64,000 nt of DNA from CAYUQT01 sp964596165 (lineage in GTDB: Bacteria; Planctomycetota; Phycisphaerae; UBA1845; JAFGLZ01), in NCBI GenBank assembly GCA_964596165.1, contig CAZQTW010000012.1:49280-113279 (forward strand), read 5' to 3'. Shown here one piece after another: positions 42,825 to 53,742 of the stretch. Every line of letters begins with the position of its first letter. The first letter of the stretch is position 1. The position numbers were made by a program, and so were the translations under genes. The notes below the pieces were generated by a model, which did no database searches, had not been told where the DNA came from, and saw only the letters and a program-made list of their open reading frames with translations.

Positions 42825-44474
42825 TCAAGCAGATGGGGTCGGCGCAACCTTGCGCCGTCGGAGAAGGTAAACAAGCACCGCCGACCCTGTCAGAACCCAC
42901 TGGGCGCAAGCGAAGATCATCAACCACCGCGCAACCGCACCCTTACCGAACGCGTAGCTATGCAGCCCCGTGCCCAACACGAAGTTCACGCCCACGTACG
43001 TCATCAGTATCAGCCAAAACGCCAATGTGCTGCAGAGCGCGGTACCGAAGGCCCGCAGCCAACCCGCCAAACGCGCGTGAAGGATGGCCAGATAACCCAG
43101 CAATGCCACCAGGGACCACACCTCTTTCGGATCCCACCCCCAGTAGCGGCCCCACGAGGCCGAACCCCACATCGAACCCGTAATGATCCCGGCGGTTAGC
43201 AGCACGGACCCCACCTGGATGAACCGTGCGTGGAGGCGATCGGCGGCACGGATCACGTCAAGGCTCTCCGGCGAGACGGCGGAAATGCCCAGGATAGCCA
43301 GCGCGAAAGCCATGGCGATCGCGAGTACGGAGTAGGACACCATAATCACCGGCACGTGGATCGCCATCCACGCCGTGTCCAAGAGCACCGGCGCGACAGG
43401 ACGGATAAACGAATCCAACGGCAACACGTCCGCCAACATCAGAGAAATCCAGGTGAGAACAGAGGCCACCATCGTTACCAGCCGATTGCGGACGACCAGA
43501 AGGCAAATCATCGTGGCCAGGCAAAGCCCCCAGCCCATGAAGATCATGGATTCGTACATGTTCGCCGCCGGTATCCGATCCGCGATCTGCCACCGCATGC
43601 CGATACCGTAAGTCACCAGGGCGAACGCGCCGGCCGACACCCCACCGACCAGCACGTCAAGGAGTCTTCGCCGCACGAGCATGGCCACGACGGCAAGCGC
43701 GGCCGACGCGACCGCAACCTTCCACGCCCGGCTGAACGGATCGAGCAGATGGTAGCGCAGTTCCAGATCGAGCTTCACCCGGTCGGGACGAAAGGCGCCG
43801 GAAAGACCGGCCAACGAGTCGGACAGTCCCAAAGCCGCCTCGCGCACGGCAACGGCATTGCCGCCGACAAAGGCAGAGCGCAACCGATCCCAACTCTCCT
43901 TCACAGGTTTTGCCTTCTCGACGTCCTGCCGGACGGCCTCATTGATGGTCAACCACCGGCCCGCGCCGTCGTGGGGGTCGGGAACGGGACGTATTATCTC
44001 GTCTTCGAACACCTCCATCAGCGCACTCATGCGGTTCCCGATCTGCTCGACCTTCTCATCGAGAGGATCCAGACGCTCGCGTTGCCTTCGCTTGGTCATG
44101 ACATCGTCGAGGTGTCTGCCCAGGCCGGGGTGCGTCCGGAGGAAGGAAAGGCTGAACGTGGAACGCTCGGCCGGAAGCCCGATCAGGCGACGGACCTCGG
44201 AACCGCCGACAGGAATCAGCGGTTCTTCAGCGTAGATCATCGGTCGGAAGGTCCAGTCGAGAAATGCAAGAACCGGATCCCTGCCCTGCCGGCGCGCCGA
44301 GCCCGTTATCCGCTCGACCATGTCGCGGGCCAGAGTATCCAAGGGCGCACACCGACCTTCGTATTGAACCGGAATCAACCGAAGGATTCGAAGATCCGCC
44401 GAAGGCAACACCGGCGGTTCCGCCGCGGCCGGGGCCGAAAAACCTGCCGCAATGAGCAACACACTCGCAATCAT
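42825..44474 (-). CDS. ccsA: CcsA/ResC-type cytochrome c heme-delivery protein with long periplasmic N-domain
   Basis: The 549-residue protein starts with a signal-like segment and a hydrophilic domain (to about 270) with the pattern ILRLIPVQYEGRCAPLDTLARDM, seen in ResB-CcsA-type proteins. The remainder has about eight helices with the heme-handling motif WGSASWGRYWGWDPKEVWS (WWD-type) and conserved His residues. CcsA presents heme for attachment to apocytochrome c outside the membrane. A ResB/Ccs1 partner is not in the window. The gene is followed on its left by HIT and preceded by htrA, with 84 bp and 134 bp between. Confidence 0.85.
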   Translation of the reverse strand: MIASVLLIAAGFSAPAAAEPPVLPSADLRILRLIPVQYEGRCAPLDTLARDMVERITGSARRQGRDPVLAFLDWTFRPMIYAEEPLIPVGGSEVRRLIGLPAERSTFSLSFLRTHPGLGRHLDDVMTKRRQRERLDPLDEKVEQIGNRMSALMEVFEDEIIRPVPDPHDGAGRWLTINEAVRQDVEKAKPVKESWDRLRSAFVGGNAVAVREAALGLSDSLAGLSGAFRPDRVKLDLELRYHLLDPFSRAWKVAVASAALAVVAMLVRRRLLDVLVGGVSAGAFALVTYGIGMRWQIADRIPAANMYESMIFMGWGLCLATMICLLVVRNRLVTMVASVLTWISLMLADVLPLDSFIRPVAPVLLDTAWMAIHVPVIMVSYSVLAIAMAFALAILGISAVSPESLDVIRAADRLHARFIQVGSVLLTAGIITGSMWGSASWGRYWGWDPKEVWSLVALLGYLAILHARLAGWLRAFGTALCSTLAFWLILMTYVGVNFVLGTGLHSYAFGKGAVARWLMIFACAQWVLTGSAVLVYLLRRRKVAPTPSA

Positions 44475-44558
44475 GTTCCCTCTTGCCTCGGCCCGCTCGG
44501 CGCGGCATCCGGATCATCCCCTCATCGCGCGACGAATCCCGCGGTTCCACGGCAACCG

Positions 44559-45734
<1,176 letters not shown>

Positions 45735-45907
45735 GCCCGTACTCCGACACGGCGCTCCGGGGGTCCGATTTTATAGGTGGCCGCTCGTCTTGCCAACCTC
45801 CGGGCAGAAAGCAACAGATCCGCTGTTTGCCCGATCGACTTGGAAATCGATCGCCCCGAAACAGCGGACCCGGTGGAATCCGAAAGATGGTCTGGTCTGC
45901 GACAGGC

Positions 45908-47956
45908 CTATTTGTCCTTCTTCTCCTCCTTTGCCTTGTGCGCCGCCGCAATGATTTGCTGCTGGACGTTGCCGGGCACCTGCTCGTAGTGGCTCAGTTC
46001 CATGGTGTAGCTGCCCTGCCCCTGGCTCAGTGAGGAAAGCCTGCTGTTGAAATCGGCCACCTCGGCAAGCGGCGCCTGGGCGCGAATGACCGCCATCCCT
46101 CCGGGCAGCGTGTCCTGTCCTTGCGGACGGCCGCGACGACTCGCCAGTTCGCCCTGCACGTCCCCCACATACTGAGTGGGTACGGTCACTTCCATGTTGA
46201 CGATCGGTTCGAGGAACGTCGGCTTGGCCTGCGAGAAGGCCAGCTTGAAGGCTTCGCGGCCGGCCACCTGGAAGGCAATGTCCTTGCTATCGACGGGGTG
46301 CGTCTTCCCGTCGACCAGCCGCACGCGGACGTACATCACCGGGTAGCCCGCCAGAACCCCCTCCTTCATCTGGTTCTGTATGCCCTTGTTCACACTGGGA
46401 CGGAACGGCTGATCGATCGCCCCGCCGAAAATCTCGTCCACAAACTCATACGGAATGTTGTGATCGTTCGTCGGTTCGATCGAAATCACAACCTTGGCGT
46501 ACTGACCGGCGCCGCCCGTCTGCTTCTTGTGCGTGTATTCGACGTCCTTCACGACGGCGGTGATGGTCTCTTTGTAGGGGATTTTCGGGGGCTTTGTCTC
46601 GACTTCCAACTTGAAGTAGCGTTTCATTCGCGACAGGATCGACTGCAACTGAAGATCCTGCATGCCCTTGATCACCAACTCGTTCGTGGCCGAATCGCGC
46701 TCGGCCACGAAACACGGATCCTCGTCACAGAAGCGGGCAAGCGCGCCGCTGACCTTATCCGCGTCACCACGGCTCTTGGGTTCGATCGCCAGCGCGAACA
46801 TCGGCGTCGGGAACTTGGGCATGTCGATCCGACCGGGCGATCCTGAATGCAGCAGGTCGCCGATGTGAAGGTCGAGCTTCGCCACGGCAACGATGTCGCC
46901 GGCCACCGCCTCGTCCACCTCGGCATGATCGCCGCCCTGAAACTTGTGGAGCTGCCCCAGCCGCTGACCGCGACGATCGTCCCCCACGGCCAAGGAACTG
47001 TCGCCGGCGATCCTTCCCGAAAACAATCGAAGGAAGGAGTACTTGATATTGCTCTTCGAATCGACCGCGATCTTGAACACCTGGGCGATCGCGGGACCGC
47101 CCGGATCCGGCTGGATGGGGGTTTCGGTAACCGCATCGCCCTCGCCGCTCTTTCGCACCCGCTGCTTACCCTCGACCGGAGACGGAGTGAAATCCGCCAA
47201 CAGGTCGAGCAGCTCCTTGATGCCCACTTCGTTCCGGGCATCCGTGAACACGAGGGGGACCACGGCCCCGCTCGACACCGCTTGGGTCACCGCGCCGGTA
47301 AGTTCCTCCTTGGACAACGCCCCGCCGAAGTATTTCTCCATGAGTTGCTCATCGGCACCCACCACGCCTTCAACGAATGCCGTGTGAGCTTCGCCCACGT
47401 CGCCGAAATCGGCCTCGCCGGATTCGTTGGAGAAACAGTCGACAACCGCCTTGCTGTCCTTCGTCGGCAGGTTGATCGGAAGACACTCGGAACCGAAGGA
47501 CTCCTTGATCTGGTCGACCAGTTCCGCCAGATTCACATTCTCCGCGTTGATCTTGTTGATCACAATAACGCGGGCCAGGCCGAAGTCCTTGGCCTTCTCC
47601 AGCATCCGCCGCGTGTTCACTTCAATGCCGGCGGACGCGGATATGACACACACGGCGGTCTCGACGCCGCTCAGCGCCGCGATTGCCGGTCCGATGAACG
47701 CGGGCGCACCGGGCGTGTCCACCACGTTGATCTCTTTCCCGCGGTGCCGCACGTGACAGACGTGCGCTTCAATGCTGCACGCCCGCTCCCTCTCCTCCTC
47801 GAGACAGTCCAGATGAGACGTCCCGTCCGCGACGCTCCCCAGACGATTGGTCACCCCGCACGCGTGCAGAATCGCCTCGACCAGTGAGGTCTTCCCGCTA
47901 CCACTATGACCTACAATTGCGACGTTTCGAATATCCGAAGTAGTATAATCCGGCAT
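45908..47956 (-). CDS. EF-G-like translational GTPase (non-canonical paralogue)
   Basis: The 682-residue protein has the EF-G domain order, with P-loop GHSGSGKTSLVEAIL and NKxD-type NKINAENVN. Domains II-V end with QDTLPGGMAVIRAQAPLAEVADFNSRLSSLSQGQGSY. The switch regions differ from true EF-G: ERERACSIEAHV replaces RGITI and DTPGAPAF replaces DTPGHVDF, so the catalytic His is missing. This is the EF-G-like branch (similar to TTHA1498/Rv0120c), whose role is not settled. The ATG at 47956 follows GGAGAGG. A promoter with TTGGCG and TAAAAT lies at 48026-48053. Confidence 0.85.
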   Translation of the reverse strand: MPDYTTSDIRNVAIVGHSGSGKTSLVEAILHACGVTNRLGSVADGTSHLDCLEEERERACSIEAHVCHVRHRGKEINVVDTPGAPAFIGPAIAALSGVETAVCVISASAGIEVNTRRMLEKAKDFGLARVIVINKINAENVNLAELVDQIKESFGSECLPINLPTKDSKAVVDCFSNESGEADFGDVGEAHTAFVEGVVGADEQLMEKYFGGALSKEELTGAVTQAVSSGAVVPLVFTDARNEVGIKELLDLLADFTPSPVEGKQRVRKSGEGDAVTETPIQPDPGGPAIAQVFKIAVDSKSNIKYSFLRLFSGRIAGDSSLAVGDDRRGQRLGQLHKFQGGDHAEVDEAVAGDIVAVAKLDLHIGDLLHSGSPGRIDMPKFPTPMFALAIEPKSRGDADKVSGALARFCDEDPCFVAERDSATNELVIKGMQDLQLQSILSRMKRYFKLEVETKPPKIPYKETITAVVKDVEYTHKKQTGGAGQYAKVVISIEPTNDHNIPYEFVDEIFGGAIDQPFRPSVNKGIQNQMKEGVLAGYPVMYVRVRLVDGKTHPVDSKDIAFQVAGREAFKLAFSQAKPTFLEPIVNMEVTVPTQYVGDVQGELASRRGRPQGQDTLPGGMAVIRAQAPLAEVADFNSRLSSLSQGQGSYTMELSHYEQVPGNVQQQIIAAAHKAKEEKKDK

Positions 47957-48025
47957 GACCCTCTCCAACCCATCCCGTCTTCATGAACGGAATAACCCAG
48001 CAGATCGCCACTGCAAAGATATTCC

Positions 48026-48053
48026 ATTTTACAGATCCGCGACCACGCGCCAA
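48026..48053 (-). promoter_or_regulatory. Promoter of the EF-G-like gene
   Basis: Minus-strand -35 TTGGCG at 48048-48053, a 16-bp spacer and -10 TAAAAT at 48026-48031, about 70 bp before the start codon. Confidence 0.55.
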
Positions 48054-48104
48054 GCAGTTTTTGTCTCGGATCTTCCCCGTGCGAATTGCCGATTCGTTGA
48101 ATGG

Positions 48105-48134
48105 TTGCCAACCGTGGGGAGGATAGCGTACACT
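48105..48134 (+). promoter_or_regulatory. Promoter of the GH57 gene
   Basis: Plus-strand -35 TTGCCA at 48105-48110, an 18-bp spacer and -10 TACACT at 48129-48134. The two divergent promoters lie back-to-back about 50 bp apart. Confidence 0.55.
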
Positions 48135-48225
48135 GGTGCCGTTGCTCGTGCGGAGCATCCGCCGGAGATGGATTCCCATCTCTCGAAACCGAGCAGTAAA
48201 TGGGCGACGAAGGATCGTAGCTTGC

Positions 48226-49485
48226 ATGGCATCGGTTTGCTTCTACTTCCACGTGCATCAACCGTATCGGTTGCGGCGATACAGCGTCTTCGACTACGAC
48301 ACGAATTACTTCTGGGACTACAAGAACCGAGAGGTTCTCCACAAGGTCGCGCATAAGTGTTACTTGCCGGCCAACCAAGTCCTCCTCGACCTTATCCGTC
48401 AGTACAACGGCCGGTTCAAGGTGGCGTTCTCCGTCACGGGTATCGTGCTCGATCAGATGACCGCCTATTGCCCCGAGGCATTGGCCAGCTTCGTGGAACT
48501 GGCCAAGACCGGCTGCGTCGAGTTTGTCGCCGAGACCTACTTCCACTCGTTGGCCTTTCTTTACAGCCGTGACGAATTCGCCGCCCAGGTCGAGATGCAG
48601 CGAAAAAAACTCGCGGAGACCTTCGGCTATGAACCCAAGGTCTTCCGCAATACCGAGCTCATCTACAATAATGACCTGGCACAGTTCATCGCCCAGATGG
48701 GGTTCAGGGGCATTCTGGCCGAAGGCGCCGATCAAGTTCTCGGGTATCGAAGTCCGGCCTACCTGTACCATCCACCCAAGTGCCAAAACCTCACCGTTCT
48801 GTTGAAACACTACCGGCTGAGTGACGACATCGCCTTTCGCTTCGGCAATCGGGGTTGGAACGAGTGGCCTCTCACCGCGGAGAAGTTCACGCGGTGGGTG
48901 AACCAAGTCAACGGCAACGGCTACACGGTCAACCTGTTCATGGATTACGAGACCTTCGGAGAGCACCAGTGGGCGGACACCGGAATCTTCGAGTTTATGC
49001 GCAGGCTGCCGGAGGACATCTTAAGACACCCGGACAACAACTTCGCTACCCCCAGCGAGGTGATCGACAGGTATCCGGTCGCCGGTGAGTTCGACGCCCC
49101 GCACATGATCAGTTGGGCGGATACCGAACGAGACCTATCGGCCTGGCTGGGCAACGCCATGCAGTCCAATGCCCTGCACGAGCTCTACCGGCTGGAGGGG
49201 CCGGTCAAGTCGGTAAACGATCCGGCCTTGCTACGAGACTGGCGCCTCCTCCAAACGTCGGACCATTTCTACTACATGTGCACGAAGTACTTTTCCGACG
49301 GCGACGTCCACAAGTATTTCAACCCCTATGAGTCGCCCTACGATTCGTACATCAACTTCATGAACGTTCTGGACAACATCCGCGCACGCCTGAAGGAACA
49401 CCATCGGTCGCTCGCGCCCGTCATGGCAAGCTCGTCCGGTCTGGCCACAAGGGCCAGCCGAAAGGATCAATCGCACGCTCTGTGA
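48226..49485 (+). CDS. GH57 alpha-amylase/4-alpha-glucanotransferase-like enzyme
   Basis: The 419-residue protein has the GH57 motifs: FHVHQPYRLRR at the N-terminus, the nucleophile Glu in FVAETYFHSLAFL (about 103), WADTERDLSAWLGNAMQ, and the acid/base Asp in FMDYETFGEHQW (about 240). It lacks a signal peptide and is therefore probably cytoplasmic, acting on stored glucan. The ATG at 48226 was chosen from the conserved start; the longer frame adds about 30 basic residues without support. Confidence 0.87.
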   Translation: MASVCFYFHVHQPYRLRRYSVFDYDTNYFWDYKNREVLHKVAHKCYLPANQVLLDLIRQYNGRFKVAFSVTGIVLDQMTAYCPEALASFVELAKTGCVEFVAETYFHSLAFLYSRDEFAAQVEMQRKKLAETFGYEPKVFRNTELIYNNDLAQFIAQMGFRGILAEGADQVLGYRSPAYLYHPPKCQNLTVLLKHYRLSDDIAFRFGNRGWNEWPLTAEKFTRWVNQVNGNGYTVNLFMDYETFGEHQWADTGIFEFMRRLPEDILRHPDNNFATPSEVIDRYPVAGEFDAPHMISWADTERDLSAWLGNAMQSNALHELYRLEGPVKSVNDPALLRDWRLLQTSDHFYYMCTKYFSDGDVHKYFNPYESPYDSYINFMNVLDNIRARLKEHHRSLAPVMASSSGLATRASRKDQSHAL

Positions 49486-49603
49486 AGACGAACCTTCTGC
49501 GAAGAAGTCCGTGTTCGCCGCGCAAGGACGGCATCGGCTGATGACGGCTGCACGTGGCTGCTGACGCCTCGGTGCGGACATCCGCGCGCAAGGCCGCCGC
49601 CCC

Positions 49604-49635
49604 AAAAAAACCACGGGCATCGACAGATCCCGCGG
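49604..49635 (-). terminator. Rho-independent terminator of the dnaG-rpoD operon
   Basis: On the minus strand CCGCGGG (49629-49635) pairs with CCCGTGG (49611-49617) across an 11-nt loop, with one G-U pair, and is followed by seven Ts. It lies about 50 bp after the rpoD stop. Confidence 0.7.
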
Positions 49636-49685
49636 ACCCATCGGTGCCCATGCCGAACGGTAACGGCCGCTTCAGGCCGCCGTGA

Positions 49686-51524
49686 TCACTTGGGAAGCGA
49701 CCCGTCGAGGAATCCCTCCAACTTACGTGCGCGGACCGGATGCTGGAGCTTCCGGATCGCCTTCGCCTCCACCTGGCGAACCCGCTCACGAGTCACCTTG
49801 AAGATCCTCCCGACCTCCTCCAGCGTGTACGTGTAGCCGTCGCCGATCCCGTAGCGCAACTTGATGATCTCTCGCTCGCGGTAGGTCAGCGTCTTGAGCA
49901 CCTGTTCGATACGGTCCTTCAACATTTCCTGGGACGCGGTTGAAACAGGACTCTCAGCGCTTTCGTCCTCGATGAAATCACCGAAGTACGAATCCTCGCT
50001 TTCGCCCACGGGACGGTCCAGGCTGATGGGATGCCGACTGATCTTCAGGACCCGGCGAGCCTCGCTCACCGGCATCCTCGCCACGCGGGCAATCTCGCCG
50101 ATGTCGGGCTCGCGTCCGAGTTCTTGGAGCAATTGCTTGCTGATGTTCCGCAGCTTGCTCATGGTTTCGATCATGTGAACCGGGATACGGATGGTCCTCG
50201 CGTGGTCGGCGATCGCACGGGTAATGGCCTGCCGGATCCACCACGTGGCGTAGGTGCTAAACTTGTAGCCGCGCCGGTATTCGTATTTGTCCACCGCCCG
50301 CATCAGGCCGGTGTTGCCTTCTTGAATAATGTCCAAGAAGCTCAGACCGCGATTTCGATACTTCTTGGCGATCGACACCACCAGGCGAAGGTTGCCGCCC
50401 GAGAGCTTCCGCTTGGCGTCCTCATACTCACTGAAGACGCGACGAATGTCTTCGGTGCGATTGGCAATCTCCTCCGGCGTTTCCAGGACGAGACCGCACA
50501 TCCCGTCCAACTCTTCTTTCATCTCTTGGAGATCGGTCGGCGAGACGTTTGCCTTCTTGCTCTGAACAACGATCTCGCGCGCCAATTCGACCATCTTTCG
50601 AGAAATGGAGTCCAACCGCTTGAACATCGCCTGGATGCGGGCGGTGCGGAGGCTGAGTTCCTCCAACAGCTTCGCCGATTTCCGCCGCCGTTGGTTGATC
50701 TGTTTCCTGAGCTTCTGCTTCACCTGCGCCGACGTTTTCGGCTCGTTCATCTTCCCCCAATCCTCTTGGTTCAAGGCGATCAGCTTCCGTACGGTCGCCA
50801 GGTTGCCGGGCAACCGCTTGGTAATCGTCTGCTTGGCCATGCTCTCGCTGGTGCTGATTCGCATGGTCCGGTCAAACGGCAGATGACCGTCGCCGACTTG
50901 TTGGAGGATGTCCACGGCCTGGGCGATGCAATAGTCGCTCTCCAGAACCTTTCGACGAAACGCGGTGCGGGTCAGCTCGATCTTCTTGGCCAAGGCGATT
51001 TCCTGGTCGCGAGTAAGCAGCGGGATCTCGCCCATTTGGGTCAGGTACATCCGAACGGGATCGTCGATCCGTCGACTGGCGGCCTCGGTCAGTTCCTCCG
51101 TGAGATTGATCTCCTCGACCTCCTCGACGGCCTGTTCCTGGCCCGGCGCGCGGGCCCGCTCGTCCTCCGCGAAATGGACCTTGTCGGCCTCGGCCGCATC
51201 GATCATTTGTATCTTGTTGTCTTCAATCTGGGTCAGAACGCCCTCAAGCCGATCCGGCGAAATCGCCTCGTCGGGCAAGGTCTCGTTCAACTCCTCCCAG
51301 GTCAGCCATCCTCGCGTCTTTCCGCGCTCGATCAACTCATGGACGGCGGCGTCAACCGGATCCGCCGGAATCGCCGGCTTCTGCACGACGGCCGGCTTGG
51401 CTTCGTCTGCACGGGAGATCGCCCGTCGCGAGGATTTCTCGCGGGAGTCGGTTCTCCGGCGTTTCGAGGAGGCCTTCTTGGACACCTTGTGTGTCTCACT
51501 TGTCCGCACAGAGTGCTTCGCCAT
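49686..51524 (-). CDS. rpoD: Primary RNA polymerase sigma factor
   Basis: The 612-residue sigma-70 has region 1.2 (DDPVRMYLTQMGEIPLLTRDQEIALAKKIE) and region 2 (NLRLVVSIAKKYRNRG, FLDIIQEGNTGLMRAVDKYEYRRGYKFSTYATWWIRQAI). Region 3 follows, then region 4 with the HTH (LEEVGRIFKVTRERVRQVEAKAIRKL). It recognises -10/-35 promoters of the type seen elsewhere in this window. The N-terminal 45 residues are unusually basic and Ser-rich, but region 1.1-like sequence follows. It lies 95 bp after dnaG, the classic macromolecular synthesis order dnaG-rpoD. Confidence 0.95.
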   Translation of the reverse strand: MAKHSVRTSETHKVSKKASSKRRRTDSREKSSRRAISRADEAKPAVVQKPAIPADPVDAAVHELIERGKTRGWLTWEELNETLPDEAISPDRLEGVLTQIEDNKIQMIDAAEADKVHFAEDERARAPGQEQAVEEVEEINLTEELTEAASRRIDDPVRMYLTQMGEIPLLTRDQEIALAKKIELTRTAFRRKVLESDYCIAQAVDILQQVGDGHLPFDRTMRISTSESMAKQTITKRLPGNLATVRKLIALNQEDWGKMNEPKTSAQVKQKLRKQINQRRRKSAKLLEELSLRTARIQAMFKRLDSISRKMVELAREIVVQSKKANVSPTDLQEMKEELDGMCGLVLETPEEIANRTEDIRRVFSEYEDAKRKLSGGNLRLVVSIAKKYRNRGLSFLDIIQEGNTGLMRAVDKYEYRRGYKFSTYATWWIRQAITRAIADHARTIRIPVHMIETMSKLRNISKQLLQELGREPDIGEIARVARMPVSEARRVLKISRHPISLDRPVGESEDSYFGDFIEDESAESPVSTASQEMLKDRIEQVLKTLTYREREIIKLRYGIGDGYTYTLEEVGRIFKVTRERVRQVEAKAIRKLQHPVRARKLEGFLDGSLPK

Positions 51525-51619
51525 TCTTTGTCACTCACCTTCTTCGACACTGACACCTACGTTCCACGACACCCCACAACGGCCGACGGCGTGCCTCGAT
51601 CCGATCAGAGCCCGTCGAG

Positions 51620-53500
51620 TCACCCCGGACTATCTTGAGCCGTCATCCTGTTAAGCGGCAACGGCCCTCGTCGTTGCTTCACCCGCGTCGCCAGACTCAC
51701 CAGCAAGGGATCCTGATCCTCGCTGGACATCTCCTGGCCGGCGGAACGAAGCCGTGCGGCCGTCTCCCTGGACAACCGCTCGTTCCGAATCTCCTGAAGC
51801 CGTCCCACGCACATCTGGATCGTCGCCGCGTAATTCCCTCTCGCTTGTCCCGCCTGGTGAAGATCCGTAATCAATCGCGCGAAGCCGGGCTCTTCCATCT
51901 CCGCGATCAGGTCGCTCACGGTAAGGTCATCGTACTCGCGAGCCAATCGCAACACCGTCGCCGCGACCCGACGCAAGTCGGGGTCCTTGAATCGGTCGAC
52001 ATCGAAATGCTCGCTCAGGCTGTTGCAGTAGCCGGGCTCATTGACCAGCACTTCGAGGATCTCACGCAGGGCCCTTTGCTCGGGATCGCCCCCCCCTGGA
52101 ACGACCTTCTCAGGCGGCCTCGTCGAGCCCTCCGAACGACCCGGCAAGGCCGCTCGTTCGCCAATCCGACGACCCAGTCGAATCAGGTGTTGGTGCAACT
52201 CGGTCCCGGGAATCGACAAGAGCTTGCTGAGCTGGTTCAGAACCAAACCGCGTTGGATCGGATCAACCGACCTGAAGACGGCGGATGTGGCCGCCAACCT
52301 CAGAAACTCCTCGACAGCTTCACGCCGTCGGGGCCCCGAATCCGCGTCCCCGTATCTCCTATAAATCGTCCGCCACTTAAATTCTAGCGCCCCTAAAGCA
52401 TTCTTCAATACCGATTCAAATGCTTCGGCCCCTTTGGCTAAGAGAAAGTCACAAGGGTCTTTGCCCTCCGGGACTTGAACAAGCCTCACATCAAGCTGTT
52501 GCGTGAGAAACAGTTCGAGGCCTCGGTCCGCGGCTCGACTCCCCGCCTCATCCGAATCGAAGACAAGATACGCATTGTCGGTGTAGCGGCGCAGCAGGCG
52601 AACGTGGTCGACAGTCAAAGCGGTACCCAACGTGGCGACCGTCTCGCCGAAACCAAATTGATGAGCCATCATACAGTCGGTGTACCCTTCAACCACGATC
52701 ACGCGCCCTCGGTTCGCAATCGACTCTCGGGCGTACGACAAACCGTATAGGTTCCGTCCTTTGTCGAAAACGGCGGTCTCGGGCGTATTCAAATACTTTG
52801 CGGGGTCGTTGCCGAGCGTTCGCCCCCCGAATCCGATCACTTGGCCCGCCGGGTCCAAAATCGGAAACATCAGCCGATCATAGAAGGTGTCCCGATATCC
52901 CCCGCCACTGTTGCGCGGGCGAACCAAACCGGCCCCAAGCAGGATCTGAACGCTGGTGCCCGCCTGTGCGGCCGCCCTCTGAAGGGCATCCCAACTGGCC
53001 AACGAGAAGCCCAACCCAAATCGCTCCACGACCTCGTCGGAAAGTCCGCGTCTACTGATGTAGTCCCTTGCCGCCCGACCCAGTTGGGGATCCTTCAACC
53101 ATCGCTGAAACTGCATTCTGGCCCATTCATTTGCAGCATAGAGGGCCCCCTTGGCTGAATCCCGGTCCCCTCGACTATCCCACTCTTCCAGTGTTATGCC
53201 GGCACGTTTGGCCAGCAATCGCCTGGACTCTAAGAACCCGACCTTCTCACGCAACTGGACAAACGTGAAGACGTCCCCTCCCGCGCCGCAACCGAAACAC
53301 TTGAAGATCTGCTTGGAAGGGCTGACATTGAAAGACGGTGTCTTCTCCGAGTGGAAGGGACACAAACCGACAAAATTCTGTCCCCTGCGCTTCAGGGCGA
53401 CTACCTCACTTATGAGGTCCACAATATCCACGCCCTGCTGGATCTTACGGGTGATTATCTCTGCCGCTGCAGATGCCACACGGCCTCCGTGCATAGGCAC
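51620..53500 (-). CDS. dnaG: DNA primase
   Basis: The 626-residue primase has the CHC2 zinc finger (CPFHSEKTPSFNVSPSKQ and CFGCGAGGD; C47, H50, C68, C71). The toprim core follows (IVVEGYTDCMMAHQFGF and YLVFDSDEAGSRAADR), and the C-terminal part is of the DnaB-binding type. It makes RNA primers at the fork. The start is uncertain: the frame can begin at 53500, at ATG 53494 or at GTG 53479, which has GGAGG four bases upstream. A strong promoter lies about 100 bp upstream. rpsU does not precede it. Confidence 0.93.
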   Translation of the reverse strand: MPMHGGRVASAAAEIITRKIQQGVDIVDLISEVVALKRRGQNFVGLCPFHSEKTPSFNVSPSKQIFKCFGCGAGGDVFTFVQLREKVGFLESRRLLAKRAGITLEEWDSRGDRDSAKGALYAANEWARMQFQRWLKDPQLGRAARDYISRRGLSDEVVERFGLGFSLASWDALQRAAAQAGTSVQILLGAGLVRPRNSGGGYRDTFYDRLMFPILDPAGQVIGFGGRTLGNDPAKYLNTPETAVFDKGRNLYGLSYARESIANRGRVIVVEGYTDCMMAHQFGFGETVATLGTALTVDHVRLLRRYTDNAYLVFDSDEAGSRAADRGLELFLTQQLDVRLVQVPEGKDPCDFLLAKGAEAFESVLKNALGALEFKWRTIYRRYGDADSGPRRREAVEEFLRLAATSAVFRSVDPIQRGLVLNQLSKLLSIPGTELHQHLIRLGRRIGERAALPGRSEGSTRPPEKVVPGGGDPEQRALREILEVLVNEPGYCNSLSEHFDVDRFKDPDLRRVAATVLRLAREYDDLTVSDLIAEMEEPGFARLITDLHQAGQARGNYAATIQMCVGRLQEIRNERLSRETAARLRSAGQEMSSEDQDPLLVSLATRVKQRRGPLPLNRMTAQDSPG

Positions 53501-53597
53501 TCGAATTAGTCCGTTAATTGACTTCTTAGTGCTGACTCACGCGATCGCGCACATAAGACCGTAGGATGAGCCAATCCCAGTCGCTCAGAATTGAGGA

Positions 53598-53626
53598 AGT
53601 ATACCCCGCTTTGGGCCAACGGTCAA
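53598..53626 (-). promoter_or_regulatory. Strong sigma70-type promoter of dnaG-rpoD
   Basis: On the minus strand the -35 TTGACC is at 53621-53626, the spacer is 17 bp, and the -10 TATACT is at 53598-53603. The start point near 53591 leaves a leader of about 90 nt. Confidence 0.7.
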
Positions 53627-53693
53627 ATAACACTAACAACCTTAATAGCTCTACTGAAACAACTCGCCACGGTTTAGACATGCAGAGCAGTTA

Positions 53694-53721
53694 TTGACAA
53701 TCATCTGTATGTTTATATCTT
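53694..53721 (+). promoter_or_regulatory. Possible plus-strand promoter in an AT-rich tract
   Basis: The -35 TTGACA at 53694-53699 is perfect. A 16-bp spacer leads to TATCTT at 53716-53721. It lies in an AT-rich tract (about 53630-53760). No confident gene lies downstream on the plus strand, so the target is unknown. Confidence 0.35.
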
Positions 53722-53742
53722 TCTATATCATTATGTGTTATA

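Noticed and set aside
50031..51638. A 535-codon plus-strand open frame
   Set aside because: It is antisense to the rpoD gene, which has complete conserved regions; no independent support.
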